NCBI GenBank assembly: GCA_038200275.1
Contig: JBBPYC010000012.1
Coordinates: 1-64,000, forward strand
Origin: JBBPYC01 sp038200275
GTDB lineage: Bacteria; Pseudomonadota; Gammaproteobacteria; Burkholderiales; Burkholderiaceae_C
DNA: 64,000 nt
Direction of reading: 5' to 3'
Positions 17,074 through 25,802 of the stretch are shown here, piece after piece; the stretch's first letter is position 1; each line of letters begins with the position of its first letter. The position numbers were made by a program, and so were the translations under genes. Below the pieces are notes generated by a model. It was not told the origin of the DNA. It made no database searches and saw only the letters and a list, made by a program, of their open reading frames with translations.

Positions 17074-17763
17074 ATGAAATTCGTCGCTTTTGAGCGCGCC
17101 AAGCAGGGCACGGGTGCGAGCCGCCGTCTCCGCATCAGCGGCAAGACGCCGGGCATCGTCTACGGCGGCACCGGCCAGCCGGAGCTGATCGAGCTCGATC
17201 ACAACGCGCTGTGGCATGCATTGAAAAAGGAAGCTTTCCACTCATCGATCCTTGAGATGGAAGTGGCTGGCAAAGTCAACCGCGTGCTGCTGCGCGACGT
17301 GCAGATGCACCCGTACAAGCAGCTGGTGCTGCACGTGGACTTCCAGCGTGTGCTGGCTACGGAAAAAATCCACGTCAAGGTGCCGTTCCACTTCACGGGT
17401 GAGGACGCATCGCCGGCCGTCAAGCTCGCCAAGTGCCTGGTCAATCACATCATGACCGAGCTTGAGGTCACTTGCCTCCCAGCCGATCTGCCCGAGCACA
17501 TCGAGGTCGACCTGTCGAACCTGGTGAAGGGCGACACGATCCACCTGAGCGCGATCAAACTGCCGAACGGCCTGAGCCCCGCACTGCATGGTCAAGAAGA
17601 TCCGGTGATCGTCTCGGTGGTGAACCCGCTGGTCGACGAAGGCCTGGAAGAAGAAGCCGAAGCCACCGCAGCGATCGTGGCCGAAGAGCATGCCGAAGAA
17701 GCTGCTGCCGAAGCGGAAAAAGAAGAGGAAAAAGACGCCGACAAGGACGCAGAGAAGAAGTAA
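17074..17763 (+). CDS. rplY: 50S ribosomal protein L25 (Ctc/TL5 form)
   Basis: The 229-residue long form of L25, which binds 5S rRNA, with the N-terminal 5S-binding domain (KQGTGASRRLRISGKTPGIV, then YGG) and the C-terminal TL5 beta domain (VKVPFHFTGEDASPAVKL, LEVTCLPADLPEHIEVDLS). It ends in an acidic, Ala/Glu/Lys-rich tail (from about residue 195). ATG 17074 has AGGAG close upstream. It lies between prs and pth, the usual order. A strong hairpin terminator follows at 17828. Confidence 0.97.
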   Translation: MKFVAFERAKQGTGASRRLRISGKTPGIVYGGTGQPELIELDHNALWHALKKEAFHSSILEMEVAGKVNRVLLRDVQMHPYKQLVLHVDFQRVLATEKIHVKVPFHFTGEDASPAVKLAKCLVNHIMTELEVTCLPADLPEHIEVDLSNLVKGDTIHLSAIKLPNGLSPALHGQEDPVIVSVVNPLVDEGLEEEAEATAAIVAEEHAEEAAAEAEKEEEKDADKDAEKK

Positions 17764-17827
17764 CGTCGTCTCACCCTGGAATCGGTGCAGGCCGCCGTTG
17801 CGGCATCTGCCTTGGTTCCCCGCCGAT

Positions 17828-17856
17828 GGCTCGCCTTGTGCGGGCCGTTTTTCTTT
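17828..17856 (+). terminator. Rho-independent terminator after rplY
   Basis: GGCTCGC pairs with GCGGGCC (seven pairs, one G-U) around the loop CTTGT and is followed by GTTTTTCTTT. It lies 65 bases after the rplY stop and before pth, whose start is 77 bases further on. Confidence 0.7.
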
Positions 17857-17932
17857 GTTGGCGCAAGCCCCGACGCGGCTCAGTCCCGAATGCAGGAGTC
17901 ACTGGCGTCTGCATTGCCGATAATCCTTGCGC

Positions 17933-18589
17933 ATGATCAAGCTGTTCGTCGGCCTCGGCAATCCCGGCCCTGAGTATGAGGATACGCGCCACAACGCAGG
18001 GTTCTGGTGGCTCGACGCGCTTGCGCGCGATCTGAAGTTGTCGCTGGCGCCCGATCGGGGGTACCACGGCCTTGTGGCGCGTTCGACGATCGCTGGCGCC
18101 CCCGCTTGGCTGCTTGCGCCGCAGACATTCATGAACCTGAGCGGCAAGTCGGTCGCCGCGCTTGCACGGTTCTACAAAATTGCGCCCGAGAACATTCTGG
18201 TCGTGCATGACGAACTGGACCTGCCACCCGGCCAAGCCAAGCTCAAGTTCGGCGGCAGCCATGCAGGCCACAACGGTCTGCGCGACATCCACGCGCAACT
18301 CGGCACCGGCGACTACTGGCGGCTGCGCTTGGGCATCGGTCATCCAGGCGTCAAGGCCGCGGTGATCAACTGGGTGCTCAAGAAACCGCTGAAGGAGCAG
18401 CGTGAGTCGATCGACGACGCCGTGATGCGCAGTCTGCACGCTGTGCCGGCGCTGGTCGCCGGCGAGATGGACAAGGCCACGATGCTGATCCACACGACCA
18501 CCCCGCCTCGACCCAAACCGCCGCGCAATACGCCGGTGCCACTCGGCGCAGCGACGACCGACTCACCAGAAAAACCGGTCCCTCCATGA
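17933..18589 (+). CDS. pth: Peptidyl-tRNA hydrolase
   Basis: Pth frees tRNAs from drop-off peptidyl-tRNA. All signatures are present: IKLFVGLGNPGPEYEDTRHN (with the catalytic His in TRHNAGF), APQTFMNLSGKSV, VVHDELDLPPGQAKLKFGGS, GHNGLRDI and WRLRLGIGHP. ATG 17933 is preferred; a TTG six bases upstream is possible. The 218-residue length includes a Pro/Thr-rich C-terminal extension of about 25 residues. Its stop overlaps the start of the monooxygenase pseudogene (ATGA at 18586). Confidence 0.96.
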   Translation: MIKLFVGLGNPGPEYEDTRHNAGFWWLDALARDLKLSLAPDRGYHGLVARSTIAGAPAWLLAPQTFMNLSGKSVAALARFYKIAPENILVVHDELDLPPGQAKLKFGGSHAGHNGLRDIHAQLGTGDYWRLRLGIGHPGVKAAVINWVLKKPLKEQRESIDDAVMRSLHAVPALVAGEMDKATMLIHTTTPPRPKPPRNTPVPLGAATTDSPEKPVPP

Positions 18590-19789
18590 ACGCCGACAAC
18601 CCATTGCGCATCCCCGTGCTCATCGCCGGCGGCGGCATTGGCGGCTTTGCTGCCGCGCCTGCGAACTCGCGCCAGGGCTACCCCCAGTGAAGGTGCTGGA
18701 GCAGGCCAGCCAGATCGGTGAGATCGGCACCGGATTCCAGTTTGGGCCGAACGCATTCGCCGCATTCGATGCGCTCGGCATGGGTGAGGAGGCACGCAGC
18801 CTGGCGGTCTACACCGATGAGATGGTGATGCACGACGCGGTGGACGAGTCGCTGGCCGCATCCCGGTCGGTGCAGCGTTTCGCAAACGCTCCAGCAATCC
18901 CTATGCGGTGATCCACCGGGACGACATGTATCTGTCGCTGCTGCATGCGGCGCAGCAGACGCAGCGCATCGAGATCGCGACATCCCCCTGCATCCAGCGG
19001 GTCAAGCAGACCGATGATCACAGCGTCACTGCTGTTGGCACCAAAGGCAATGTCCCCCGCGGCGGCACGCTGATTGGCGCGGACGGTGTGAAGTCTGCTG
19101 TGCGCCGGCAGTACGTGGGCGACGAGGCACGTGTGTCGGGCCACGTGGTGTACCGCGCGGTGGTCGAGCGGGAAGATTTCCCGGCCGACCTGCGCTGAAA
19201 CGCAGCGGCGATCTGGGTTGGCCCGAACCGCCATCTCGTGCACTACCCGCTGCGCGGCGGCCAGCAATACAACGTGGTGGCCACGTTCCATTCGCGCAAT
19301 CAGGAACGGTGGAGCGTGCGCAAAGGCAGTCGCACCGAAGTGAAAACTGCTTCAAAGGAATTTGCTCCAAGGCGCCCCAGTTGATCGACATGCCCAAGGA
19401 CTGGACCCGCTGAGCCACTGCGGACTGCGAGCCGATCGGCCAGTGGACCCAACCAACGCGAAGCGCTGCTGCGTGAAGCCGCGCATCCGATGCTGCAATA
19501 CCTCGCACAAGATGCCGGTATGGCGCTGGAAGATGTGGTGACATGGGGCGAAGCGCTGCGTGTGCACGATGGCGACTGGCGCCGCGCGTTCGCGCATTAT
19601 GAATGCTCGCGGGTTGCACGTACCGTGCGGGTGGTGCTGTCTTCGCGTGAGATGGGCCGCATCTTCCACGCCCGAGGCGTCGAACGACTGATGCGTAACG
19701 ATCTCTGGAAGGAGCGTACGTCAGAGCGCTTTTACGACGCCCTCGAACGGCTGTATGGCTGGAAGGTCGAGCACTGCCTGGCTGCCTGA
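18586..19789 (+). pseudogene. FAD-dependent monooxygenase (3-hydroxybenzoate 6-hydroxylase type), decayed
   Basis: The remnant reads like a salicylate/3-hydroxybenzoate hydroxylase, a soluble flavoprotein that hydroxylates aromatic acids with NAD(P)H and O2. The first 25 codons hold the FAD loop IAGGGIGGFAAA. A frameshift leads to LEQASQIGEIGTGFQFGPNA, another (near 18890) to NPYAVIHRDDMYLSLLHAAQ, then comes IGADGVKSAVRRQYVGDEA and a stop at 19198. The C-terminal third (19490-19789) is again open and contains ERLYGWKVEHCLAA. At least three frame changes and stops rule out a working enzyme. It sits directly after pth with an ATGA overlap. Confidence 0.8.
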
Positions 19790-19879
19790 AGCCCTTTGGC
19801 GCCGAACGCGGTCGGCATATTATGAGCGGTTAGACCAAGTTCTTTTCCCATCAATCGACAACACGAGACATTCGGACTA

Positions 19880-20896
19880 ATGACCAAAAAGCCTTCCATT
19901 CATCGTCGTTCACTGATCGCCGCTGCAGTCGTTGCATCCGTCGCGGCATTCCTGCAGCCAACGGCCGCACTCGCGCAGTCATCCGACAACGCCGCCAACT
20001 GGCCGACGCAGCCCGTCAAAGTCATCGTCGGCTTCCCCGCCGGCAGCTCGCCGGACCTGGTCGCGCGCACCATCAGTGAGCCACTGGCGCAACTGCTTGG
20101 CCAGCCCGTGATCGTCGACAACAAGCCCGGTGCGGGCGGCAATATCGGCACCGATGCGGTTGCCAAAGCCACCGACAATCAAACGTTCGGCATCACGATC
20201 AACGGGCCCTTGACGACCGCGCCCAAGCTCTACCGCAAGTTGCCGTACGACGTTGACAAAGATCTGCGGCTGTTGTCGCTGGCCGCGGTCAGCCCGCAGG
20301 TGCTGGTGGTCGACAATGAACTGCCGGTGCAGACCGTGACCGAGTTCTTGAAGTATGCGAAGGAGCAGAAATCGTCGCTTGCTTTCGGCTCGGTCGGCAT
20401 CGGCTCAGGCTCCCACCTGACGGCCGAGTTGTTTGCCGCGCAGACCGGCATCGATTTGCTGCACGTGCCCTATCAGAGCTTCCCGCAAGTGACCAACGCG
20501 ATCGTCGGGCACCAGATCAAGGTCGCGTTCATGGCGCCTTCGGGCGCGTTGGCACAGGCCAAGGCCGGCAAAGTCAAGGTGCTTGCGGTGACGTCGGCCA
20601 AGGCATCGGATGCGGCTCCCGGCGTGCCGACGGTGGCCGACGCGGCCAACCTGCCAGGCTTCAAGGCCGAGCTGTGGATCGGCGCGATCGCACCGAAATC
20701 GATGCCCGAGCCGATCGCCGACAAGCTCGCCAGCGCGATTGCAAAGATCCTCAATTCGCCCGAGACGCGCGACAAACTCGCGCTGCAAGGCTGGGAAGCC
20801 GTGGGCTCCACGCCGAAGGAAATGGCCGAGCGCGTGCAGACCGACACCACGATGTGGGGCGACGTAATCAAGCGGGCCAAGGTAGAAATCGAGTGA
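19880..20896 (+). CDS. Bug-family periplasmic solute receptor (tripartite tricarboxylate transporter type)
   Basis: A 338-residue receptor with a signal peptide ending near ALAQS and the Bug pattern WPTQPVKVIVGFPAGSSPD, then VARTISEPLAQLLGQPVIVD and NKPGAGGNIGTDAVAKA. Later motifs are HVPYQSFPQVTNAIVGHQI and APGVPTVADAA. Bug receptors bind carboxylates or small polar compounds for TctAB-type transporters, but hundreds occur without permeases in Burkholderiales. Here there is no tctA or tctB; the next gene is an FAD oxidoreductase 153 bp downstream, past a repeat. The ligand is unknown. Confidence 0.9.
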   Translation: MTKKPSIHRRSLIAAAVVASVAAFLQPTAALAQSSDNAANWPTQPVKVIVGFPAGSSPDLVARTISEPLAQLLGQPVIVDNKPGAGGNIGTDAVAKATDNQTFGITINGPLTTAPKLYRKLPYDVDKDLRLLSLAAVSPQVLVVDNELPVQTVTEFLKYAKEQKSSLAFGSVGIGSGSHLTAELFAAQTGIDLLHVPYQSFPQVTNAIVGHQIKVAFMAPSGALAQAKAGKVKVLAVTSAKASDAAPGVPTVADAANLPGFKAELWIGAIAPKSMPEPIADKLASAIAKILNSPETRDKLALQGWEAVGSTPKEMAERVQTDTTMWGDVIKRAKVEIE

Positions 20897-20999
20897 CACC
20901 CCCACGCTGCACTCGCTACGGTCGGCTTTCGCGTACCCCCGGCCGGGGCCGGCGCTTACGGCTTGGCGGAGCCAGCTCCGTAGCCCCCGCTGGACTTGG
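20896..20999 (+). repeat. Dispersed 3'-end repeat, copy 3
   Basis: Begins at the last base of the Bug gene stop: ACACCCCCACGCTGCACTCG, then CTACGGTCGGCTTTCGCGTA. It contains the perfect palindrome CCCCGGCCGGGG and a second hairpin CGGAGC-CA-GCTCCG. It has the same orientation as the gene before it. Confidence 0.72.
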
Positions 21000-21049
21000 C
21001 TCCGTGATTTTGGGCGACATCGGATTGCCAACGGTGCGAATGGGGCCGC

Positions 21050-22420
21050 ATGACGCACAGTGAACTAAGCAGCACGTTCCTGACCGAACCGAGCCGGCAG
21101 ACGCCGGTGTTCGGCGAGTTCGACGTGGTCGTGCTCGGTGGCGGTCCGGCGGGCATCGCCGCGGCGACATCGGCGGGGCGTGGTGGTCAACGCACGCTGC
21201 TGATCGAGCGCTACGGCTTCCTTGGCGGCATGGGCACGGCAGCAGGCGTCACCAACTTCTGCGGGCTGCATGCGAATGTGCACGGCGAGATCCGGCAAGT
21301 GGTGCATGGCATCGCCGACGATTTGCTGGATCGCATGCGTGCGCTTAATGGGTTGAACGAGCCGCATGAAGTGTTCGGCGGCAAGACTGCCGCGCAGGCT
21401 TACGACAACGCCGCATTCAAGATCGCTGCCGATGAACTGGTGCTGGCCAGCGGTGCACAACTGCTGTTTCACGCGCAGGCAGTCGGCGTCGTGATGCGAT
21501 CAGTCAACCAGGTCGACGCGCTGTTGATCGAGACCCGATCGGGCCGCCAGGCCGTGCGTGCGCGCAGCTTCATCGATTGTTCGGGCGACGGCGACCTGGC
21601 GATGCACGCAGGCGTGCCGTTCGAGAAAGCGACCAGCGGACACGACATGATGATGTACCCGTCGACCATGTTCCGCGTGAACAATGTCGATGCCGAACGT
21701 GTTGGCAAGGACTACCGGGTGTTCGATCGGCTGATGCAGGAGGCAATTGCCAGCGGCCGCCAGTTCGCGCGCAAATCACCGATCATTCGCCCGCAAAAAA
21801 ATCCCGGCGAATGGCGCGCCAATGTGACGCAGCTCGCCAACCCCGACGGCAGCCCGGTCGACGGCACCGACGCCGTGCAGTTGAGCCGTGCCGAGGTCGA
21901 GGGCCGCCGCCAGATCGTCGATTTCTTTCAGTTCCTGCGCGATTCAGTGCCCGGCTTTGATCGTTCCTACATCCTCGAGATTGCGCCGCAGGTGGGCTTG
22001 CGCGAAACCCGCCGCATCGTCGGCGATTACCAGCTCACCGAGTCCGACGTGCTCGACTGCGCGAGTTTCAACGACACCATTGGCGTGAACGGCTGGATGA
22101 TCGAAGAACACGTGGCGGGCGACATCCGTCTCAAGTGGCAGGACATTCCGGACTCGCGCGGCTTCAACCATCTGCCCTACCGCATGCTGCTGCCGAAGCG
22201 CATCGACAACCTGCTGGTGGCCGGCCGCTGCGGCTCGATGACGCACATGGGCCAGTCGGCTGCAAGGGTGTCGGGCGGCTGCTTCGTGATGGGACAGGCG
22301 GCGGGGTCGGCGGCGGCGCTGGCGGCCATAGCCGGCATCACGCCGCGCGATGTCGATGCGGGGCAGTTGCAGATGCTGCTCGAAGCCGACGGGGCTTACC
22401 TGGGGCGCGACATCGCGTAG
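21050..22420 (+). CDS. FAD-dependent oxidoreductase (FAD_oxidored / PF12831 type)
   Basis: A 456-residue flavoprotein with an N-terminal Rossmann FAD site: VVVLGGGPAGIAAATSAGRG, then LLIERYGFLGGMGTAAGVTN. The second conserved block is SFIDCSGDGDLAMHAG and the C-terminal FAD motif is LLVAGRCGSMTHMGQSAARV followed by MGQAAGSAAALA. The family is found next to carboxylate transporters and oxidises unassigned substrates. It probably forms a unit with the Bug receptor upstream, which suggests that the receptor's ligand or its product is the substrate (inference). ATG 21050 is the only good start. Confidence 0.85.
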   Translation: MTHSELSSTFLTEPSRQTPVFGEFDVVVLGGGPAGIAAATSAGRGGQRTLLIERYGFLGGMGTAAGVTNFCGLHANVHGEIRQVVHGIADDLLDRMRALNGLNEPHEVFGGKTAAQAYDNAAFKIAADELVLASGAQLLFHAQAVGVVMRSVNQVDALLIETRSGRQAVRARSFIDCSGDGDLAMHAGVPFEKATSGHDMMMYPSTMFRVNNVDAERVGKDYRVFDRLMQEAIASGRQFARKSPIIRPQKNPGEWRANVTQLANPDGSPVDGTDAVQLSRAEVEGRRQIVDFFQFLRDSVPGFDRSYILEIAPQVGLRETRRIVGDYQLTESDVLDCASFNDTIGVNGWMIEEHVAGDIRLKWQDIPDSRGFNHLPYRMLLPKRIDNLLVAGRCGSMTHMGQSAARVSGGCFVMGQAAGSAAALAAIAGITPRDVDAGQLQMLLEADGAYLGRDIA

Positions 22421-22438
22421 CCGCGCGCAGTACGGTGG

Positions 22439-22705
22439 TCAGGCTTTGCCGCTTGCCGCCTCGGCCTGCAGCCGCCGATATTTCTGCCAAAGCGTCTCGT
22501 TGCTTTCAACGTGCTGCGGGTTGATCGGGATGCAGTCGACCGGGCAAAGCTGCACGCACTGCGGCTCATCGAAGTGGCCGACGCATTCGGTGCACTTACG
22601 CGCGTCGATCTCGTAGATCTCATCGCCGGGTGAGATCGCATCGTTCGGGCACTCAGGCTCGCAGACGTCGCAGTTGATGCATTCGTCGGTGATCATCAGT
22701 GCCAT
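22439..22705 (-). CDS. 2[4Fe-4S] ferredoxin, YfhL/Alvin type
   Basis: An 88-residue low-potential electron carrier. Cluster I ligands are Cys 9, 12, 15 and 19 (CINCDVCEPECP). Cluster II ligands are Cys 38, 41, 50 and 54, with an eight-residue insert between the second and third, as in Allochromatium-type ferredoxins; a further Cys is at 58. The helical C-terminal extension (ESNETLWQKYRRLQAEAAS) is typical. The start at 22705 gives the normal MALMITDECIN. It is divergent from the acyl-CoA synthetase, with 205 bp between the starts. Such ferredoxins are housekeeping as well as accessory, so no link to the neighbours is claimed. Confidence 0.93.
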   Translation of the reverse strand: MALMITDECINCDVCEPECPNDAISPGDEIYEIDARKCTECVGHFDEPQCVQLCPVDCIPINPQHVESNETLWQKYRRLQAEAASGKA

Positions 22706-22910
22706 GACGAATCCCTTTTGGCCACGGCCTGGCCTGCTGCTGGAACGCAGCGCGATCGGGTGAACGGCATGGACCTGTGCATGCATGCAATTATCGACAT
22801 TGGCCAAAGCGGCCCACCAACCGAAGGGTATTGCCGATTGCGAAGCGCGGTCGATGCCGCTAGTTTCGCCCGGTCAACCCCAGCGGTCGGCGCTTTCAAG
22901 GAGACACGTC

Positions 22911-24533
22911 ATGCGCGACTATAACGAAGCATTCCGGGATTTCTCGATCGGAGCACTTGAGCGACAGGTGCTCGCCGGCAGCCTTGCCGACGGCCTGAAC
23001 GCGTACCACGAGTGCTGTGGCCGCTGGGCCCATGACCCACAGCGCATCGCGCTCGAATGGATTGGCAAGGACTTCACGGTCCAGACCGTCACCTACGCCG
23101 AACTCGCACGCCAGTCCGCGCAATTCGCGCATCTGCTAACCAATCGCGGCATTGGGCACGACGACGTGGTGGCTGGCCTGCTGCCGCGCATCCCCGAGTT
23201 GTTCGCCGTTGTGCTTGGCGCATGGCGGGTCGGTGCGATCTATCAGCCGCTGTTCACCGCGTTCGGCCCGAAGGCGATCGAGTTGCGCATCGCCACCGAC
23301 GGAGGCAGCGGTGCGTGTCTGGTGGTTTGCGATTCGGCCAACCGCGCCAAGCTGATCGGTGTGCCGAACTGCCCGCCAGTGCTTGAAGTCGATCGCTCGT
23401 CTGAGGACGCAAGCGCGCTTGCCAAGGAACTTGAAGGCCTGCCAGTCACGTTCGAGCCCGTCACAAGAGTCGGCACCGATGGCTTCGTGATGCTGTTTAC
23501 CTCCGGCACCACTGGCCGGCCCAAAGGCGTCCTGTATCCGCTGTCGATGCTGTTGACCTTCGCCGAATACATGATCGACGGCATTGATCTGCGGCCCAGC
23601 GACCGGTACTGGAACGTAGCCGATCCCGGCTGGGCCTACGGCATGGCGTACGCCGTGGTGGGGCCGCTGTTGCTTGGCCAGACCACGCGGATGTGGGAGG
23701 CGGCGTTTGCGGTCGAAGGGGCGCTGCGCATCGTGCAGGAACAACGCATCACCAACATCGCGGCCGCGCCGACTGTCTACCGATTGATGATGGCGGCTGG
23801 TGACGCCGCGATGACACCGATTGCCGACCGGATTCGGGTCGCAAGCAGCGCAGGCGAGCCGCTGAACCCGGAGCTGGTGCGCTGGGCCGAGCGCGCGCTG
23901 CGATGCCCGCTGCGCGACCACTACGGCCAGACCGAGATGGCCATGCTGGTCAACAACCACCACGCGCTGGCACACCCGATCAAGCCGGGCTCTGCAGGCT
24001 TGCCCGCGCCAGGCTTTCATCTGGAGGTCCTGGACGACAACTTGCAGCCGGTGGCGCCCGGTACGCCGGGCATTCTTGCGGTAGACCGCACGCGGTCGCC
24101 GATGTTCATGTTCAAAGGCTACTGGAACAACGAGACGCCAAGTTTTCGGGGACCTTGGTATCTGACCGGCGACAGCATGACGCGCGACGCAGACGGCTTC
24201 TACTTCTTCGTCGGCCGCAGCGACGACGTGATCACCTCGTCCGCCTACCGGATCGGGCCGTTCGATGTGGAAAGCGCGATCATGGAGCTGCCTGCCGTCG
24301 CTGAAGTGACCGTAGTCGGCAAGCCCGACCCGGACCGCACCGAGATCGTCAAAGCATTCGTCGTACTGCGCATCGGCGAGCAAGCGTCACCGGCATTGAC
24401 CGAAGCGATCCAGCAGCACGTGCGCATGCGTGTCGGCGCTCACGCCTACCCGCGTGAGGTCGACTATCTCGACGAGTTGCCGAAGACGCCGAGTGGCAAA
24501 GTGCAGCGCTTCTTGCTGCGGCAGCGCGGCTGA
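22911..24533 (+). CDS. AMP-forming acyl-CoA synthetase
   Basis: A 540-residue ANL-superfamily ligase that activates a carboxylic acid to its CoA thioester via an acyl-adenylate. Motifs in order: LFTSGTTGRPKGVLYP (P-loop A3), YWNVADPGWAYGMAYAVVGP (A4 region), DHYGQTEMAMLV (A5), WYLTGDSMTRDADGFYFFVG (A7), GRSDDVITSSAYRIGPFDVE (A8) and PKTPSGKVQRFLLR (A10 Lys). The pattern is closest to acetyl-/medium-chain acyl-CoA synthetases. ATG 22911 has AAGGAG ten bases upstream, which decides the start over Met codons further 5'. It converges on the thiolase gene. Its acid substrate is unknown. Confidence 0.92.
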   Translation: MRDYNEAFRDFSIGALERQVLAGSLADGLNAYHECCGRWAHDPQRIALEWIGKDFTVQTVTYAELARQSAQFAHLLTNRGIGHDDVVAGLLPRIPELFAVVLGAWRVGAIYQPLFTAFGPKAIELRIATDGGSGACLVVCDSANRAKLIGVPNCPPVLEVDRSSEDASALAKELEGLPVTFEPVTRVGTDGFVMLFTSGTTGRPKGVLYPLSMLLTFAEYMIDGIDLRPSDRYWNVADPGWAYGMAYAVVGPLLLGQTTRMWEAAFAVEGALRIVQEQRITNIAAAPTVYRLMMAAGDAAMTPIADRIRVASSAGEPLNPELVRWAERALRCPLRDHYGQTEMAMLVNNHHALAHPIKPGSAGLPAPGFHLEVLDDNLQPVAPGTPGILAVDRTRSPMFMFKGYWNNETPSFRGPWYLTGDSMTRDADGFYFFVGRSDDVITSSAYRIGPFDVESAIMELPAVAEVTVVGKPDPDRTEIVKAFVVLRIGEQASPALTEAIQQHVRMRVGAHAYPREVDYLDELPKTPSGKVQRFLLRQRG

Positions 24534-24577
24534 AGAACTGCAGGAACGGCTGTCCGATCGATACCGCTCAAAGCCGC

Positions 24578-25756
24578 TCAAAGCCGCTCCACGAGCGTCA
24601 CATTCGCCATGCCGCCACCCTCGCACATCGTCTGCAGGCCATAGCGTTTCTGCCGCCGGCCGAGCTCGTTGATGAGCGTCGTCATGAGCTTGGTGCCTGA
24701 TGCGCCGAGCGGGTGGCCAAGCGCGATGGCGCCGCCGTTCACGTTCAACCGCCCAGGGTCGGCGCCGATCGCCTGCAGCCACGCGAGCGGCACCGAGGCG
24801 AATGCTTCGTTCACTTCGAACAGATCGATGTCGCTGGCCTTCATGCCGGCTTTTTGCAGCGCGCGTTCGGTCGCGGGAATCGGCGCTTCGAGCATGATGA
24901 CCGGGTCGTGGCCGATCAGCGTCATCTGATGGATGCGGGCCAGCGGCTCGAGCCCGAGCGTCTTCAAGCCCCGCTCGTTGACGACCAGCACACCACTGGC
25001 GCCGTCGCAGATCTGGCTCGCGTTCGCGGCCGTGATCACGCCGCCTTCCTGCAACAGCTTAACGCTGGCGATGCCGTCGAGCGTGGCATTGGCGCGAATG
25101 CCTTCGTCGACGGTGTGCATCTCGTCGGTGTCCGTGCCGTGCTCGTCGCGCACCGCGATCGGCACGATCTCATCCCTGAAATACCCGGCCTCAGTCGCCG
25201 CAGCGGCACGCTGATGGCTTTGCAGCGCATAGCGGTCGAGCGCGTCCTTGGCCAGGCCGTACTTGGCGGCGATCATCTCCGCGCCGGTGAACTGGCTGAA
25301 CGGCGCGTTGCCATAGCGCTGGTTGATTGCCGGGCTTTGGTAGTGGCCCAAGCCGGCCTTCTGCGCCAGGGTGCCCGGGCTCATCATCGGCACCCGGGTC
25401 ATCGATTCGACACCGGCTGCGATCACGACATCCATCGTGCCCGACAGCACCGCTTGCGCCGCGAAATGCAGCGCCTGCTGCGACGACCCGCACTGCCGGT
25501 CGATCGACGTGCCAGGCACCGAATCCGGCAGCTTCGACGCGAGCACTGCGTTGCGGCCGATGTTGAACGACTGCTCACCGACCTGGCCCACGCAGCCCAT
25601 GATCACGTCTTCGACCAGCGCCGGGTCCATGGCTGCGCGCTCGATCAACGCGTTTAACACCTGGGCGGCGAGCTCAGTCGGGTGCCAACCCGCGAGCTTG
25701 CCTCCGCGGCGGCCGCCTGCGGTGCGCGCGGTGGCAACGATATAGGCTGCTTGCAT
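24578..25756 (-). CDS. Thiolase family protein (acetyl-CoA C-acyltransferase)
   Basis: A 392-residue thiolase with acyl-accepting Cys 89 (DRQCGSSQQALHFAAQ), the GHPLGASG histidine block near residue 350 and the second catalytic Cys in MCEGGGMANVTLVERL. It cleaves 3-ketoacyl-CoA with CoA. It ends an operon SDR - acyl-CoA dehydrogenase - thiolase on the minus strand, 46 bp after the dehydrogenase. Three dehydrogenation/cleavage steps are thus encoded together, with only the hydratase missing; crotonases at 35.0 and 46.1 kb could supply it. GCGGCTTTGA is tandemly repeated at the stop codon. Confidence 0.94.
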   Translation of the reverse strand: MQAAYIVATARTAGGRRGGKLAGWHPTELAAQVLNALIERAAMDPALVEDVIMGCVGQVGEQSFNIGRNAVLASKLPDSVPGTSIDRQCGSSQQALHFAAQAVLSGTMDVVIAAGVESMTRVPMMSPGTLAQKAGLGHYQSPAINQRYGNAPFSQFTGAEMIAAKYGLAKDALDRYALQSHQRAAAATEAGYFRDEIVPIAVRDEHGTDTDEMHTVDEGIRANATLDGIASVKLLQEGGVITAANASQICDGASGVLVVNERGLKTLGLEPLARIHQMTLIGHDPVIMLEAPIPATERALQKAGMKASDIDLFEVNEAFASVPLAWLQAIGADPGRLNVNGGAIALGHPLGASGTKLMTTLINELGRRQKRYGLQTMCEGGGMANVTLVERL

Positions 25757-25802
25757 CCGGGTCTCCTGTTTGCTTGTTTGTTGAATGGTTGCGACCGGCC
25801 AG

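Noticed and set aside
23136..24383. 415-codon frame antisense to the acyl-CoA synthetase
   Set aside because: Shadow frame; the ligase motifs A3-A10 are all on the plus strand.
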